DNA of 64,000 nt from Microbacterium sp. 1.5R (GTDB lineage Bacteria > Actinomycetota > Actinomycetes > Actinomycetales > Microbacteriaceae): contig NZ_CP018151.1 of the NCBI RefSeq assembly GCF_001889265.1, positions 1,116,001 to 1,180,000 on the forward strand. Reading direction: 5' to 3'. The notes beneath the pieces are model-generated. The model was not told the origin of the DNA. It did not search any database and saw only the letters and a list, made by a program, of their open reading frames with translations. Of this stretch, positions 16,731 to 25,271 are shown piece after piece (within the stretch, counting starts at the first letter, position 1; each line of letters opens with the position of its first letter). The position numbers and the translations under genes are program-made.

Positions 16731-18040
16731 CCCGGATCGGCGGAACCTGGCAGAACTGGGGGCGGTCGGCGCAGGTGAAGCCGCTCCGCGTCGAGCGCCC
16801 GCGCACGCCGGAAGGCGTGCAGCGCGCCGTCCGGGCGGCTGTGTCGCAAGGTCTCACCGTGAAGGCGGTCGGAGCGGGGCACAGCTTCACGGGCATCGCC
16901 GTCGCCCCCGGGGTGCTCCTGGAACTCGACGACATGCAAGGACTCGTATCGGCCGACGCGTCCACCGGCCGCGCGACCCTGCTCGCGGGAACCCGGCTGC
17001 ACCGCATCCCCTCACTGCTTGCGCCGTTCGGTCTCGCCATGGAGAACCTCGGCGACATCGACCGTCAGTCCATCTCCGGCGCGATCTCGACAGGGACGCA
17101 TGGCACCGGGTCCGGGTTCGGGGGACTCGCCACACAGGTCGTCGCGGCGACCATGGTGACCGCAGCCGGCGAGTTCCTGAGAGTGGACGAGAGGCAGAAC
17201 ACCGATCTGCTGCCCGCGGTCACGCTGGGGCTCGGCGCACTCGGGATCCTGGTCGACATCACGCTGCAGTGCGTGCCGAACCTCCTCATGGAGGCAGTCG
17301 ACGAGCCAGCGCCTCTCGACGACGTTCTCGAGACCCTGCACAGTCGGGTCGAGGAATCGGACCACTTCGAGTTCTACTGGTTCCCGCACACGGACATCGC
17401 TCTGACCAAGAGACAGACCAGACTGCCGGAGTCGACACGGCGGCAGCCTCTCCCCGTCGTAGGGCGCTGGATCGATGAGACCCTGCTCTCGAACGGCGTG
17501 TACCGGGCGGTATGCGCCGCCGGGCAGGTGGCACCCGTCATCACTCCGCCGTTCAACAGGCTCGCGGTGAAGCTCACGGGCGACCGGCGCTACACCGAGC
17601 TGTCGCACCGCGTCCTGACACAGAGCCGCACGGTGCGGTTCCGCGAGATGGAGTACGCGCTGCCCGTCGAGAACGTCGTGCCGGCCTTCCGCGCTGTGCG
17701 CGAGCTCATCGAGCGACGAGGATACCGCATCGAATTCCCTATCGAGGTGCGCTTCGCGGCGGGCGACGACAGGTGGCTGTCGACGGCGTACGGCAGGGCC
17801 ACGGGGTACATCGCGGTCCACCGCTACTGGCGCGCCGATCCGTCGGTGTACTTTGAGGCCGTGGAGCAGATCATGCTCGAGCACGGCGGACGGCCCCACT
17901 GGGGCAAGCTGCACACGCTGAACGCCGAGCAGCTGCGAGAGCGCTATCCGCGGTTCGACGACTTCACCGCCGTGCGCGACCGGCTCGACCCGGATCGCCG
18001 ATTCACGAACCGATACCTGGATCGCGTTCTCGGCGCATGA
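16727..18040 (+). CDS. D-arabinono-1,4-lactone oxidase family FAD oxidase
   Basis: 437 residues from GTG 16727, which overlaps the previous stop (GTGA). VAO-type FAD domain: AVGAGHSFTGIA, with His52 at the position that often binds FAD covalently, NLGDIDRQSISGAISTGTHGTG pyrophosphate loop, and LGLGALGILVDITL. The C-terminal ALO domain ends with the hallmark GRPHWGKLHTL and RFDDFTAVRDRLDPD. It oxidises an aldonolactone or sugar alcohol with O2; the natural substrate is unknown. Coupling to the PLP enzyme suggests one pathway, not identified. Confidence 0.88.
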   Translation: MTRIGGTWQNWGRSAQVKPLRVERPRTPEGVQRAVRAAVSQGLTVKAVGAGHSFTGIAVAPGVLLELDDMQGLVSADASTGRATLLAGTRLHRIPSLLAPFGLAMENLGDIDRQSISGAISTGTHGTGSGFGGLATQVVAATMVTAAGEFLRVDERQNTDLLPAVTLGLGALGILVDITLQCVPNLLMEAVDEPAPLDDVLETLHSRVEESDHFEFYWFPHTDIALTKRQTRLPESTRRQPLPVVGRWIDETLLSNGVYRAVCAAGQVAPVITPPFNRLAVKLTGDRRYTELSHRVLTQSRTVRFREMEYALPVENVVPAFRAVRELIERRGYRIEFPIEVRFAAGDDRWLSTAYGRATGYIAVHRYWRADPSVYFEAVEQIMLEHGGRPHWGKLHTLNAEQLRERYPRFDDFTAVRDRLDPDRRFTNRYLDRVLGA

Positions 18041-18127
18041 CGGGGCTGCAGCTGACCGTCGCACACCCAGTCGACGCGCAGGCTGCGCCGATAGGATGAG
18101 ACAAACACGAGGAAGGGTGGGCCTCTG

Positions 18128-18694
18128 ATGGAATGGCTCGTGCCGGTACTGATCGTCGTCGGTGTGATTCTGCTCATCGGAATCTACCTCTGGGCGACCT
18201 ACAACTCGCTGGTGCAGCTCAACGTCCGCGTCGACGAGGCCTGGAGCGGCATCACGGTTCAGCTGAAGCGCAGAGCGGATCTGATACCCAACCTCATCGA
18301 GACGGTGAAGGGCTACGCCTCGCACGAGAAGGCGGTGTTCGAGAACGTCACGCGTGCGCGAGCGGAAACGCTGTCTGCCGGCAGCCCCGGCGAGGCGGGC
18401 ATCGCCGAAGGTCATCTGCAGCAGGCGCTCCGCAGCCTGTTCGCGGTCGCCGAGGCCTATCCGCAGCTGCAGGCGAGCCAGAACTTCCTTCAGGTGCAGC
18501 AGGCCCTCGTCGACACCGAGGACAAGATCCAGGCTGCGCGCCGCTTCTACAACGGCGGGGTCCGCGAGCTGAACACCAAGATCAAGGTCTTCCCCAACAA
18601 TCTCTTCGCCAAGGGACTCGGATTCACCGAGCGCGAGTTCTTCGAGGTCGCCGACAGCGGCGCGATCTCCGAACCGCCACGCGTGCAGTTCTGA
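18128..18694 (+). CDS. LemA family protein
   Basis: 188 residues: N-terminal transmembrane helix (residues 3-25), then the LemA helical bundle: YNSLVQLNVRVDEAWSGITVQLKRRADLIPNLIETVKGYASHEKAVFENVTRAR and RRFYNGGVRELNTKIKVFPNNLFA. Function of LemA is unclear; often paired with TPM-domain proteins, which are not seen here. RBS AGGAAGGG about 11 bases before ATG 18128; -10 candidate TAGGAT at 18092-18097. Ends in the terminator at 18703-18734. Confidence 0.92.
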   Translation: MEWLVPVLIVVGVILLIGIYLWATYNSLVQLNVRVDEAWSGITVQLKRRADLIPNLIETVKGYASHEKAVFENVTRARAETLSAGSPGEAGIAEGHLQQALRSLFAVAEAYPQLQASQNFLQVQQALVDTEDKIQAARRFYNGGVRELNTKIKVFPNNLFAKGLGFTEREFFEVADSGAISEPPRVQF

Positions 18695-18702
18695 TGTGTC
18701 AC

Positions 18703-18734
18703 AAGGCCCGATGCGCACCAGCGCATCGGGCCTT
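18703..18734. terminator. bidirectional hairpin terminator
   Basis: Perfect 14-bp stem AAGGCCCGATGCGC, loop ACCA, followed on the plus side by CTTCTG. It sits between convergent lemA and the small membrane protein gene. Confidence 0.85.
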
Positions 18735-18784
18735 CTGCATGTCCGGCTGCCCGTGGCGAGTCGATCGCGGGGCCTGAGCGACGC

Positions 18785-19270
18785 TCACCAGACGTCGAGC
18801 TCCACAGCGTCACCCTCGACGGTCACGCCACCGCGGAGCGTCCAGGAGTCCGTGCGATACGTCTCGGTCCTCGGACTGCCGTCCTGACCTGTGCCAGACA
18901 CGGTGGCGACGAGGACGCCCCCGTCGGCGACGAATCCACCGTCCGTGAGCTCCAGGACCGGCAGCTGCTCTATGCGGAACCGGACGTCGTCGACCGAGGC
19001 GAACTCGGTGCCCCAGGGGATCCTGATCCCGCATCCGTCGGGAACGGCGTCATCGGAGGCCTCCGCAGACGTGCACTCCTCGAGGTGGTCGTCCAGCGCC
19101 TGCTGTGCGGTCGTGCGCACATCGATCTCAGGCGTCGGTGCGCTGCTCGTCGCCGGGGGACCGGCAGCAGGGGACACATCGCCGGATGACAGCCACAGCC
19201 ATGATGCCGCCACCACGACGACGAGAGCGGCACCGACGCCGCCGATCGCCCATGCCCTGCGGCGGTTCAC
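18785..19270 (-). CDS. hypothetical membrane-anchored protein
   Basis: 161 residues from GTG 19270, which overlaps the stop of the upstream glycosylase gene (GTGA). One transmembrane helix (about 8-27), a Pro/Ala/Ser linker, then an extracytoplasmic domain of ~110 residues with two cysteines (LEECTSAE ... VPDGCGIRIPWG) that may form a disulfide, ending in a beta-rich part. It resembles the many small actinobacterial DUF4878/NTF2-like exported proteins but I cannot assign a family. Co-transcribed with the YcaQ-like gene. Confidence 0.75.
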   Translation of the reverse strand: MNRRRAWAIGGVGAALVVVVAASWLWLSSGDVSPAAGPPATSSAPTPEIDVRTTAQQALDDHLEECTSAEASDDAVPDGCGIRIPWGTEFASVDDVRFRIEQLPVLELTDGGFVADGGVLVATVSGTGQDGSPRTETYRTDSWTLRGGVTVEGDAVELDVW

Positions 19271-20529
19271 GAGGGCACCTCTCTCGCGTGCACATGGCGA
19301 CGCACGGACGTGTCCGGGCGAACCGAGAGTGCGGCGTGAAGAGCCTCTGCCGCGGTGCCCCACCGCGAGACCGAGACATGCGCGAGGCCCTGCCATTCCG
19401 CTGCGAGGGCCAGCTCTGCGGCGATCCGCTCAGCGTCGGCGTCAGGCCTGGCCTGAGGTTCCCACCAGGCCGACTGCACCTGAAGCGTCGACGTCGCGCG
19501 GTCGGCCTTCAGATCGACGCGGGCCACGATCCGGTCGCCGACGAGCACGGGCAGCGAGTAGTAGCCGTATCGCCGCTTGTCGGCGGGGACGTAGATCTCG
19601 ATCCTGTAGTCGAGCTCGAAGGCGCGCAGCGCTCTGTCGCGGAACCAGACGACGGGATCGAACGGTGTCAGCAGCGCTGACGCGTCGATGCGGCGCGGCA
19701 GCACGGCATCCCGATGTCGCCAGCTCGGGAGCGGGCGCCCACCGCGGTCCCAGCCCCGCACCGACACCGGGAGCAGCTCGCCCGTGTCGACCAGATCGGC
19801 GATCGACTGCGAGACCGCCGCGCGATCGCGGATGCGGTGGTAGTCGGCGAGATCCGACTGCGTCGCGACTCCCGACGAGCGCGCCGCCCGACGTGTGAGC
19901 TCGCGGATCGCATCGTCCCGCGGCACGTGGCGCGACAGGATGGCGTCGGGGATCACCTGCTCGGCGAGAGCGTAGCTGCGCTCGAAACCCTTCCGACCGC
20001 TGATCGCGACGTCCCCGGTGCGCCACAGGTGCTCGAGCGCGAGCTTGACGTCATCCCAGTCCCACCATGTGCCGCGCTCGCGGGGCGCATCTTCTCGGAG
20101 ATCCGCCGGTCGCAGTGGGCCCCGCGCCCTGAGCTCGTCCTGCACCCAGCGCAGCGTCCGCGTGTTCAGGCTCATCCACGAGTCGGCCGCCGCCCATCGA
20201 GCGCGGAAGCGATCCATCCGGAATCGCCACAGCGGCCAATCCTCGATGGGGATGAACGTCGCCTCATGAGCCATGTACTCGACGTAGTGGGTGGTCCGGG
20301 AGTGGAACACCCGATCGAACAGCGCCGGATCGTAGGCTCCCAGACGCGAGAACAGCGGCATGTAGTGCGACCTCGCGAACACGTTGACCGAGTCGATCTG
20401 CAGCACGCCCAGCCGATCCATCACCCGGTGGATGTGCCGGGCCGACACCGATGCGGGGCGTGCGCGGGAGAAGCCCTGCGCGGCCAGCGCGATGCGACGG
20501 GCCTGGGCGGAGCTGAGGGTCTCGGTCAC
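19267..20529 (-). CDS. winged-helix YcaQ/AlkX-type DNA glycosylase family protein
   Basis: 420 residues, HTH_42 family. N-terminal conserved GVLQIDSVNVFARSHYMPLFSRLGAYD, then HYVEYMAHEATFIP, winged-helix repeats and a C-terminal beta region (LLTPFDPVVW ... RRYGYYSLPVL). YcaQ-type enzymes excise bulky alkyl adducts and unhook interstrand crosslinks; QID here matches the Q-hydrophobic-D variant of the catalytic motif (YcaQ/AlkX clade) rather than the QxQ of AlkZ. GTG 20529 is chosen because conserved sequence starts a few residues later; the frame is open much farther upstream. Confidence 0.87.
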   Translation of the reverse strand: MTETLSSAQARRIALAAQGFSRARPASVSARHIHRVMDRLGVLQIDSVNVFARSHYMPLFSRLGAYDPALFDRVFHSRTTHYVEYMAHEATFIPIEDWPLWRFRMDRFRARWAAADSWMSLNTRTLRWVQDELRARGPLRPADLREDAPRERGTWWDWDDVKLALEHLWRTGDVAISGRKGFERSYALAEQVIPDAILSRHVPRDDAIRELTRRAARSSGVATQSDLADYHRIRDRAAVSQSIADLVDTGELLPVSVRGWDRGGRPLPSWRHRDAVLPRRIDASALLTPFDPVVWFRDRALRAFELDYRIEIYVPADKRRYGYYSLPVLVGDRIVARVDLKADRATSTLQVQSAWWEPQARPDADAERIAAELALAAEWQGLAHVSVSRWGTAAEALHAALSVRPDTSVRRHVHAREVPS

Positions 20530-20608
20530 CTCGTCAGGGTATCTCCGAGCGCCGACATCCGGGCCTCGTACGTCCGGACGCGCGGCGCCCGCGCCGTAGA
20601 CTTGGGCG

Positions 20609-21805
20609 ATGAGCGAAGAGCTGCGTCCACGGCTGAGAGACCTCTTCCGTCCGCGCCCGGTCTCGCCGGATCGCACGGTGACCACCGAGGCCGATGAAGC
20701 CGTCCCGCGAGGACTCCGCATCACGGCCGCATATTCCTGGCGCATCCTGCTGATCGCAGCGGTGGTGGCCGGATTCATCTGGCTCGTGATCGAGCTGAAG
20801 CTCCTCGTGATCCCGCTCATGGTCGGCATCCTCATCACGGCTCTGCTGTGGCCGGGATTCCAGTGGATGCTGCGCCACCGGTTCCCGCGCTGGCTGGCAG
20901 TGGCGCTGTCGATCATCGGCACGCTCGCGATCGTCTCCCTACTGCTCTGGCTCGTCATCTGGCAGGTCCGCGCCCAGCTGCCCGACGTGCAGGCGCGGAG
21001 TTCCCAGGCGATCGAGGAATTCCGGCAGTTCCTTCTCAACGGACCGCTGCACCTGAGTGAGACGCAGATCCAGGACTACATCGATCAGGGCCTCGGCATC
21101 ATCAACGAGCAGACGCAGACGCTCCTCAACGGGGCTCTCGCGGTCGGCACGACCGCCGCGCATGTGGTGACCGGAGCGGTCCTCTCACTGTTCATCCTGA
21201 TCTGCCTGCTCGCCGACGGTCGGGGGATCTGGCGCTGGACGCTGCGCCTGTTCCCGCGCGCGGCGCGACCTGCCGCCGACGCGGCCGCGAGCAACGGCTT
21301 CGCGACGATCGTCAACTACGCCCGCACGCAGCTGCTGGTGGCCGCGATCGACGCGGTCGGCATCGGCGTGGGTGCCGCTCTGCTCGGCGTCCCGCTGGCG
21401 ATACCGGTCGCCGTGCTCGTCTTCCTCGGATCCTTCGTGCCGATCGTCGGTGCGGTCGTGACCGGCGCGATCGCGGTCCTGCTGGCCCTCGTCTACAACG
21501 GGCCGTGGATCGCTCTGGCGATGCTGGCCGTCGTGCTCGGCGTGCAGCAGCTCGAGGGGCACATCCTGCAGCCGATCCTGATGGGCTCCGCGGTGAAGGT
21601 GCACCCGCTCGCGGTCGTGCTCGTCGTCGCCGGCGGCTCGATGGTCGGCGGCATCCCCGGAGCGCTGTTCGCGGTGCCTCTCGCAGCGTTCGTCAACGTC
21701 GCAGCGGTGACCGTCAGCACGGGGTCGTGGAAGACCGGCGACGTCCCGAACGCAGACCTAATCTGGAGCACAGTTCCGCGCGAGCGGAGACGGAGGAATC
21801 GATGA
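20609..21805 (+). CDS. AI-2E family transporter (UPF0118)
   Basis: Membrane protein of 398 residues, 7-8 helices, a family proposed to export AI-2 or other small solutes or exchange Na+/H+. Typical: paired N-terminal helices separated by a short turn, a long extracytoplasmic helical stretch (residues ~110-170), and VYNGPWIALAMLAVVLGVQQLEGHILQPILMG, the signature QxxEG-x-xLxPxxxG near the end. ATG 20609 is six bases after TAGACT (20597-20602): leaderless. Coupled to ilvA by ATGA overlap (21802-21805). Confidence 0.9.
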   Translation: MSEELRPRLRDLFRPRPVSPDRTVTTEADEAVPRGLRITAAYSWRILLIAAVVAGFIWLVIELKLLVIPLMVGILITALLWPGFQWMLRHRFPRWLAVALSIIGTLAIVSLLLWLVIWQVRAQLPDVQARSSQAIEEFRQFLLNGPLHLSETQIQDYIDQGLGIINEQTQTLLNGALAVGTTAAHVVTGAVLSLFILICLLADGRGIWRWTLRLFPRAARPAADAAASNGFATIVNYARTQLLVAAIDAVGIGVGAALLGVPLAIPVAVLVFLGSFVPIVGAVVTGAIAVLLALVYNGPWIALAMLAVVLGVQQLEGHILQPILMGSAVKVHPLAVVLVVAGGSMVGGIPGALFAVPLAAFVNVAAVTVSTGSWKTGDVPNADLIWSTVPRERRRRNR

Positions 21806-23031
21806 GCGCAGTCCCCAGCCTGGACGAGTTCGAGAAGGCAGCTCAGAGTCTGGCTGAGGTGATCACGCGGACGCCGACGTTGCCTTCGCGCGCTCTGTCG
21901 GATGTCCTCGGAGCGCCGGTCGTACTCAAGATGGAGAACCTGCAGCGAACGGGGTCCTTCAAGATCCGGGGATCCGCATATCGCCTCTCCCAGCTGAGTG
22001 CCGAAGAGCGCGCGCGCGGCGTGGTCGCGGCCTCCGCCGGCAATCACGCGCAGGGCGTCGCCCTCGCGGCGCAGACCCTCGGAATCCCGGCGACCATCTT
22101 CGTGCCGATCGGCATCCCGGTGCCCAAGCTGCTGGCGACCAGGAGCTACGGCGCCGAGGTCGTGCTCGAGGGAGAGACGGTCGCGACGTCGCTGCGGCTC
22201 GCCGCCGAGTTCGCCGAGCGCACGGGAGCGGTGATCATCCATCCGTTCGACCACCGCGATGTCGTCATCGGCCAGGGCACGCTCGGACTCGAGCTGCTCG
22301 AGGATGCTCCGGACGTCGACACGATCGTGCTGGGGATCGGCGGGGGAGGCCTGATCGCCGGTGTCGCCGCTGCGGTGAAGGCGAAGGCCGCCGAGATGGG
22401 CCGCACCGTCCGCATCATCGGCGTCCAGGCCGAGAACGCCGCGGCGATGCTTCCCTCGCTCGAAGCGGGATACCCGGTCGACATCGAGACGAAGCCCACG
22501 ATCGCTGACGGCATCCTGGTCGCGCGCCCCGGCGCCATCCCGTTCGAGATCATCAAGGACCTCGTCGACGAGGTCGTCACGGTGACGGACGACGACCTCG
22601 CACGCGCCATCCTCGTGCTGCTCGAGCAGTCCAAGGTGATCGCGGAGCCGGCGGGTGCCGTCGGAGTCGCCGCGATCCTCGCCGGTAAGGTGAAGGCCAG
22701 CGGCAAGACCATGGCCGTGGTCTCCGGTGGCAACATCGACCCGCTGCTGCTGCAGCGCGTGGTCTCTCACGGTCTGGCGGCATCCGGCCGGTACCTGACG
22801 ATCCGCATCCCGCTGCCCGACCGTCCCGGTCAGCTGGCGCGGGTGTCCGAGCTGATCGCGGAGGCCGGCGCCAACGTGATCGAGGCGATGCACACCCGTC
22901 ACGGGCACGGGCTGCAGATCAGCGAGGTCTTCCTCGAGCTCAGCGTCGAGACGCGGGGCACCGAGCATTCCGAGCACACCCTCGACACCCTCCGTCGTGC
23001 CGGCTTCCAGCCGATGATCGTTCCGGACTGA
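21802..23031 (+). CDS. ilvA: threonine ammonia-lyase (threonine dehydratase)
   Basis: Deaminates threonine to 2-oxobutanoate, the first step to isoleucine, or a catabolic route. 409 residues. PLP lysine in RTGSFKIRGS (Lys54), phosphate-binding VLGIGGGGLIAG, ASAGNHAQGVA substrate loop; a single C-terminal ACT domain (about 333-409, LTIRIPLPDRPGQLARVSELIAEAG). One ACT domain and ~400 residues fit the shorter form rather than the two-ACT E. coli biosynthetic enzyme. RBS GGAGGAA before ATG 21802. Ends in a 22-bp hairpin. Confidence 0.94.
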   Translation: MSAVPSLDEFEKAAQSLAEVITRTPTLPSRALSDVLGAPVVLKMENLQRTGSFKIRGSAYRLSQLSAEERARGVVAASAGNHAQGVALAAQTLGIPATIFVPIGIPVPKLLATRSYGAEVVLEGETVATSLRLAAEFAERTGAVIIHPFDHRDVVIGQGTLGLELLEDAPDVDTIVLGIGGGGLIAGVAAAVKAKAAEMGRTVRIIGVQAENAAAMLPSLEAGYPVDIETKPTIADGILVARPGAIPFEIIKDLVDEVVTVTDDDLARAILVLLEQSKVIAEPAGAVGVAAILAGKVKASGKTMAVVSGGNIDPLLLQRVVSHGLAASGRYLTIRIPLPDRPGQLARVSELIAEAGANVIEAMHTRHGHGLQISEVFLELSVETRGTEHSEHTLDTLRRAGFQPMIVPD

Positions 23032-23034
23032 CCC

Positions 23035-23082
23035 GCGACGACAGAAGGCCCCGTCCATTCGGACGGGGCCTTCTGTCGTCGC
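23035..23082. terminator. bidirectional hairpin terminator between ilvA and greA
   Basis: Perfect 22-bp stem (23035-23056 with 23061-23082), loop ATTC; the inner arm is AAGGCCCCGTCC. Serves convergent ilvA and greA. Confidence 0.9.
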
Positions 23083-23107
23083 GGAACGCGCGCGTGATCG
23101 GAGCGCG

Positions 23108-23596
23108 TCAGCCGGTGTAGGTCTCGACGTTCACGATCTCGACCGAGATCGCGCGGCCGTTCGGCGCCTCGTACGAGGACTTCTCGCCGACCTTGAGTCC
23201 GAGGATCGCCTGTCCGAGCGGGCTGGCCTCGCTGTACACGTCGAGGTCGCTGCCCACGGCGATCTCACGGCTGCCGAGGAGGAAGACCTCTTCGCCACCG
23301 GCGACCACGGCGGTCACGACCGTGCCGGGCTCGACGATGCCGCGGCTCGCGGGCGCCTCGCCGACCTTGGCGGTCTTGAGAAGGTTCTCGAGGGTGCGGA
23401 TCCGCGCCTCCTGCTTGCCCTGCTCGTCCTTGGCGGCGTGGTACCCGCCGTTCTCCTTGAGGTCGCCCTCTTCGCGTGCCGCTTCGATGCGCTTGGCGAT
23501 CTCTTCGCGACCGGTGGTGGAGAGGTGCTCGAGCTCGGCGACGAGCCGGTCATACGCTTCCTGCGTGAGGAAGGGAACCTGAGCGTCAGTAGACAT
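23108..23596 (-). CDS. greA: transcription elongation factor GreA
   Basis: Rescues backtracked RNA polymerase by stimulating transcript cleavage. 162 residues. N-terminal antiparallel coiled coil with the acidic tip region REEGDLKENGGYHAAKDEQG, then the C-terminal FKBP-like domain ending SPLGQAILGLKVGEKSSYEAPNGRAISVEIVNVE. RBS AAGGAG lies 7-12 bases before ATG 23596. Downstream of DUF4307 on the same strand, with a hairpin at 23649-23675 between them, so probably separately transcribed. Confidence 0.96.
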   Translation of the reverse strand: MSTDAQVPFLTQEAYDRLVAELEHLSTTGREEIAKRIEAAREEGDLKENGGYHAAKDEQGKQEARIRTLENLLKTAKVGEAPASRGIVEPGTVVTAVVAGGEEVFLLGSREIAVGSDLDVYSEASPLGQAILGLKVGEKSSYEAPNGRAISVEIVNVETYTG

Positions 23597-23648
23597 GACG
23601 AAGCTCCTTCGTTAGGTACCCGGCGACGTTCCGCGGGGGATATGCCAA

Positions 23649-23675
23649 GACGCCCCGGCACGGTGCCAGGGCGTC
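23649..23675 (-). terminator. hairpin between DUF4307 gene and greA
   Basis: GACGCCC/GGGCGTC outer stem with an inner GGC/GCC pair; minus-strand flank rich in T (CTTGGCATAT). Probably ends the DUF4307 transcript. Confidence 0.55.
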
Positions 23676-23692
23676 ATCTGTCTGGCTCGAGT

Positions 23693-24079
23693 CTAAGCGA
23701 CCCAGCAGCTGTTCACCAAACCTGTCGTGGCGCTCGAGACGGTGGGAACCGTGGCAGAGAGCGCCTGCGAATGGGCATCTCCGGCGGGGATCTCGACGAC
23801 CTTCCAGCCGACGACCCCGAACTCCTCGTCCAGCGCCTCGACGATGCAGGCAACGTCCTTGCCCTGCACCCCGGTGATCTGGAAGCGCACGGTGACGCTG
23901 TGCTCATCCACCAGATCGAAGCCGAGATCGTCCGAGTCGACCGCGTTCATCTGCGCCGCGACGATCATCCAGCCGAACGCGCCGACGAGAAGTGCCGCGA
24001 TGGCGATCAGGACGATCCATGGCCCCCGGCGGGAGCGGGCGCGACCGTAGCGGTCATCGAGCTGTTGTGCGGTCGTCAC
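23693..24079 (-). CDS. DUF4307 domain membrane protein
   Basis: 128 residues: a short basic N-terminus (LDDRYGR, a family hallmark), one transmembrane helix (about 20-42), then a ~85-residue extracytoplasmic beta domain (VTVRFQITGVQGKDVACIVEALDEEFGVVGWKVVEIPAG) with two cysteines. Unknown function; in many actinobacteria it sits beside greA, as here. ATG 24079 chosen as the first start with the family-typical MTTAQQLDDRYGR. Confidence 0.88.
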   Translation of the reverse strand: MTTAQQLDDRYGRARSRRGPWIVLIAIAALLVGAFGWMIVAAQMNAVDSDDLGFDLVDEHSVTVRFQITGVQGKDVACIVEALDEEFGVVGWKVVEIPAGDAHSQALSATVPTVSSATTGLVNSCWVA

Positions 24080-24148
24080 GGGGTGGGTCTTCCGGTCGTT
24101 AGGCTGGTAACTCCAGGTTATGCGACCTGCGCATGAAAGGCAGACTCC

Positions 24149-24433
24149 ATGCTCGCTCTGACCGAGACACCGATGCCGACGCCCACGATGACGGTGGCAC
24201 CGGAGCTGGTCACGCCCGGATTCGTCGGCTTCGCCGCCGTCGTGATCATCCTGATCGCGGTGATCCTGCTGATCCTCGACATGAACCGTCGCATCCGTCG
24301 GGTCCGCTACCGCGAAGAGGTCAGGGATGAGCTCGACGCCGAAGAGGCCGCGCGGGCGGCTGACGAGGCGACCGAGACGGATGCCGACCTGCCGATCGTG
24401 CGCGAGGGCGACGACGACCCCGAGAAGCGCTGA
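24149..24433 (+). CDS. small one-TM membrane protein (Rv1083-like position)
   Basis: 94 residues: short N-terminus, one strong transmembrane helix (about 26-45, AAVVIILIAVILLILD), a basic RRIRRVRYREE stop-transfer region and an acidic disordered tail. Function unknown. RBS GAAAGG 8-13 bases before ATG 24149; -10 candidate TAGGCT at 24100-24105. Occupies the same place as Rv1083 in M. tuberculosis, next to the hemolysin III gene, but the mca gene expected upstream is absent. Confidence 0.75.
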   Translation: MLALTETPMPTPTMTVAPELVTPGFVGFAAVVIILIAVILLILDMNRRIRRVRYREEVRDELDAEEAARAADEATETDADLPIVREGDDDPEKR

Positions 24434-24449
24434 CCGAGCCTTCGGCGGG

Positions 24450-25178
24450 TCAGGCCCCGAGTGACGGGGACAGCGGTGCGAGGGCGATGAGCAGACACGC
24501 GACCCAGTGGCACAGGAAAGCGAGCACCGTGCATACGTGGAAGATCTCGTGGAACCCGAAATGGCCGGGCCACGGGTTGGGCTTCTTGATCGCGTAGACG
24601 ACCGCGCCGCCCGTATAGAGGAGCCCTCCGACGATGACGAGCACCATCATCGTGGCGTTCGCGACGAAGAGGTCGGCGAGGTACATCACCGCAGCCCAGC
24701 CCAGAAGCAGGTAGAGGGCGACGTACAGCCACCGCGGAGCATTGATCCAGAACACCCGGAACAGGATGCCGAGAAGCGCCCCGCTCCACACGAACACGAG
24801 CAGCAGGGCGCCCTTCTGAGGGGGCAGAGCGAGCACGGCGAGCGGCGTATAGGTGCCGGCGATCAGCAGCAGGATGTTCGCGTGGTCGATCCGCTTGAGG
24901 ATCACCTTGACCTTCGGGCTCCAGTCGATCCGGTGATAGAGAGCGGAGTTGCCGAAGAGCAGGAGCGAGGTGGCCATGAACACGGCGGCGGCCCACTTGG
25001 CCGCGCCGCCCTGCGCGACGGTGATCAGCACCACCCCGGCGACGATCGCGACGGGGAACGTGGCCGCGTGGATCCAGCCGCGCCAGGTCGGCTTGATCTC
25101 GACGGCGGCGTCGTGCGCCGCCTCCTCCAGGAGGGGCAGCTGGGGGACGTCAGGTACCGAGGAGTCGGGAGTGCTCAC
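24450..25178 (-). CDS. hemolysin III family / PAQR membrane protein (TrhA-like)
   Basis: 242 residues, seven transmembrane helices. PAQR metal-site motifs: SALYHRIDW (first His region), RIDHANILLLIAGTYTP and the C-terminal FHEIFHVCTVLAFLCHW. Bacterial members influence membrane fluidity/energetics, and the hemolysin name is historical. GTG start 25178. Divergent from the cis-prenyl transferase gene with ~93 bases between, the Rv1085c/Rv1086 arrangement of mycobacteria. Confidence 0.92.
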   Translation of the reverse strand: MSTPDSSVPDVPQLPLLEEAAHDAAVEIKPTWRGWIHAATFPVAIVAGVVLITVAQGGAAKWAAAVFMATSLLLFGNSALYHRIDWSPKVKVILKRIDHANILLLIAGTYTPLAVLALPPQKGALLLVFVWSGALLGILFRVFWINAPRWLYVALYLLLGWAAVMYLADLFVANATMMVLVIVGGLLYTGGAVVYAIKKPNPWPGHFGFHEIFHVCTVLAFLCHWVACLLIALAPLSPSLGA

Positions 25179-25271
25179 GCCTTCACTCTATGCGGGCGCC
25201 CATGCAGGCGAGCGTACATATCCTGAGCGTCGGCCCTGGGTCCGCCGACGCCGACGCGATAGCGTAGGGAG

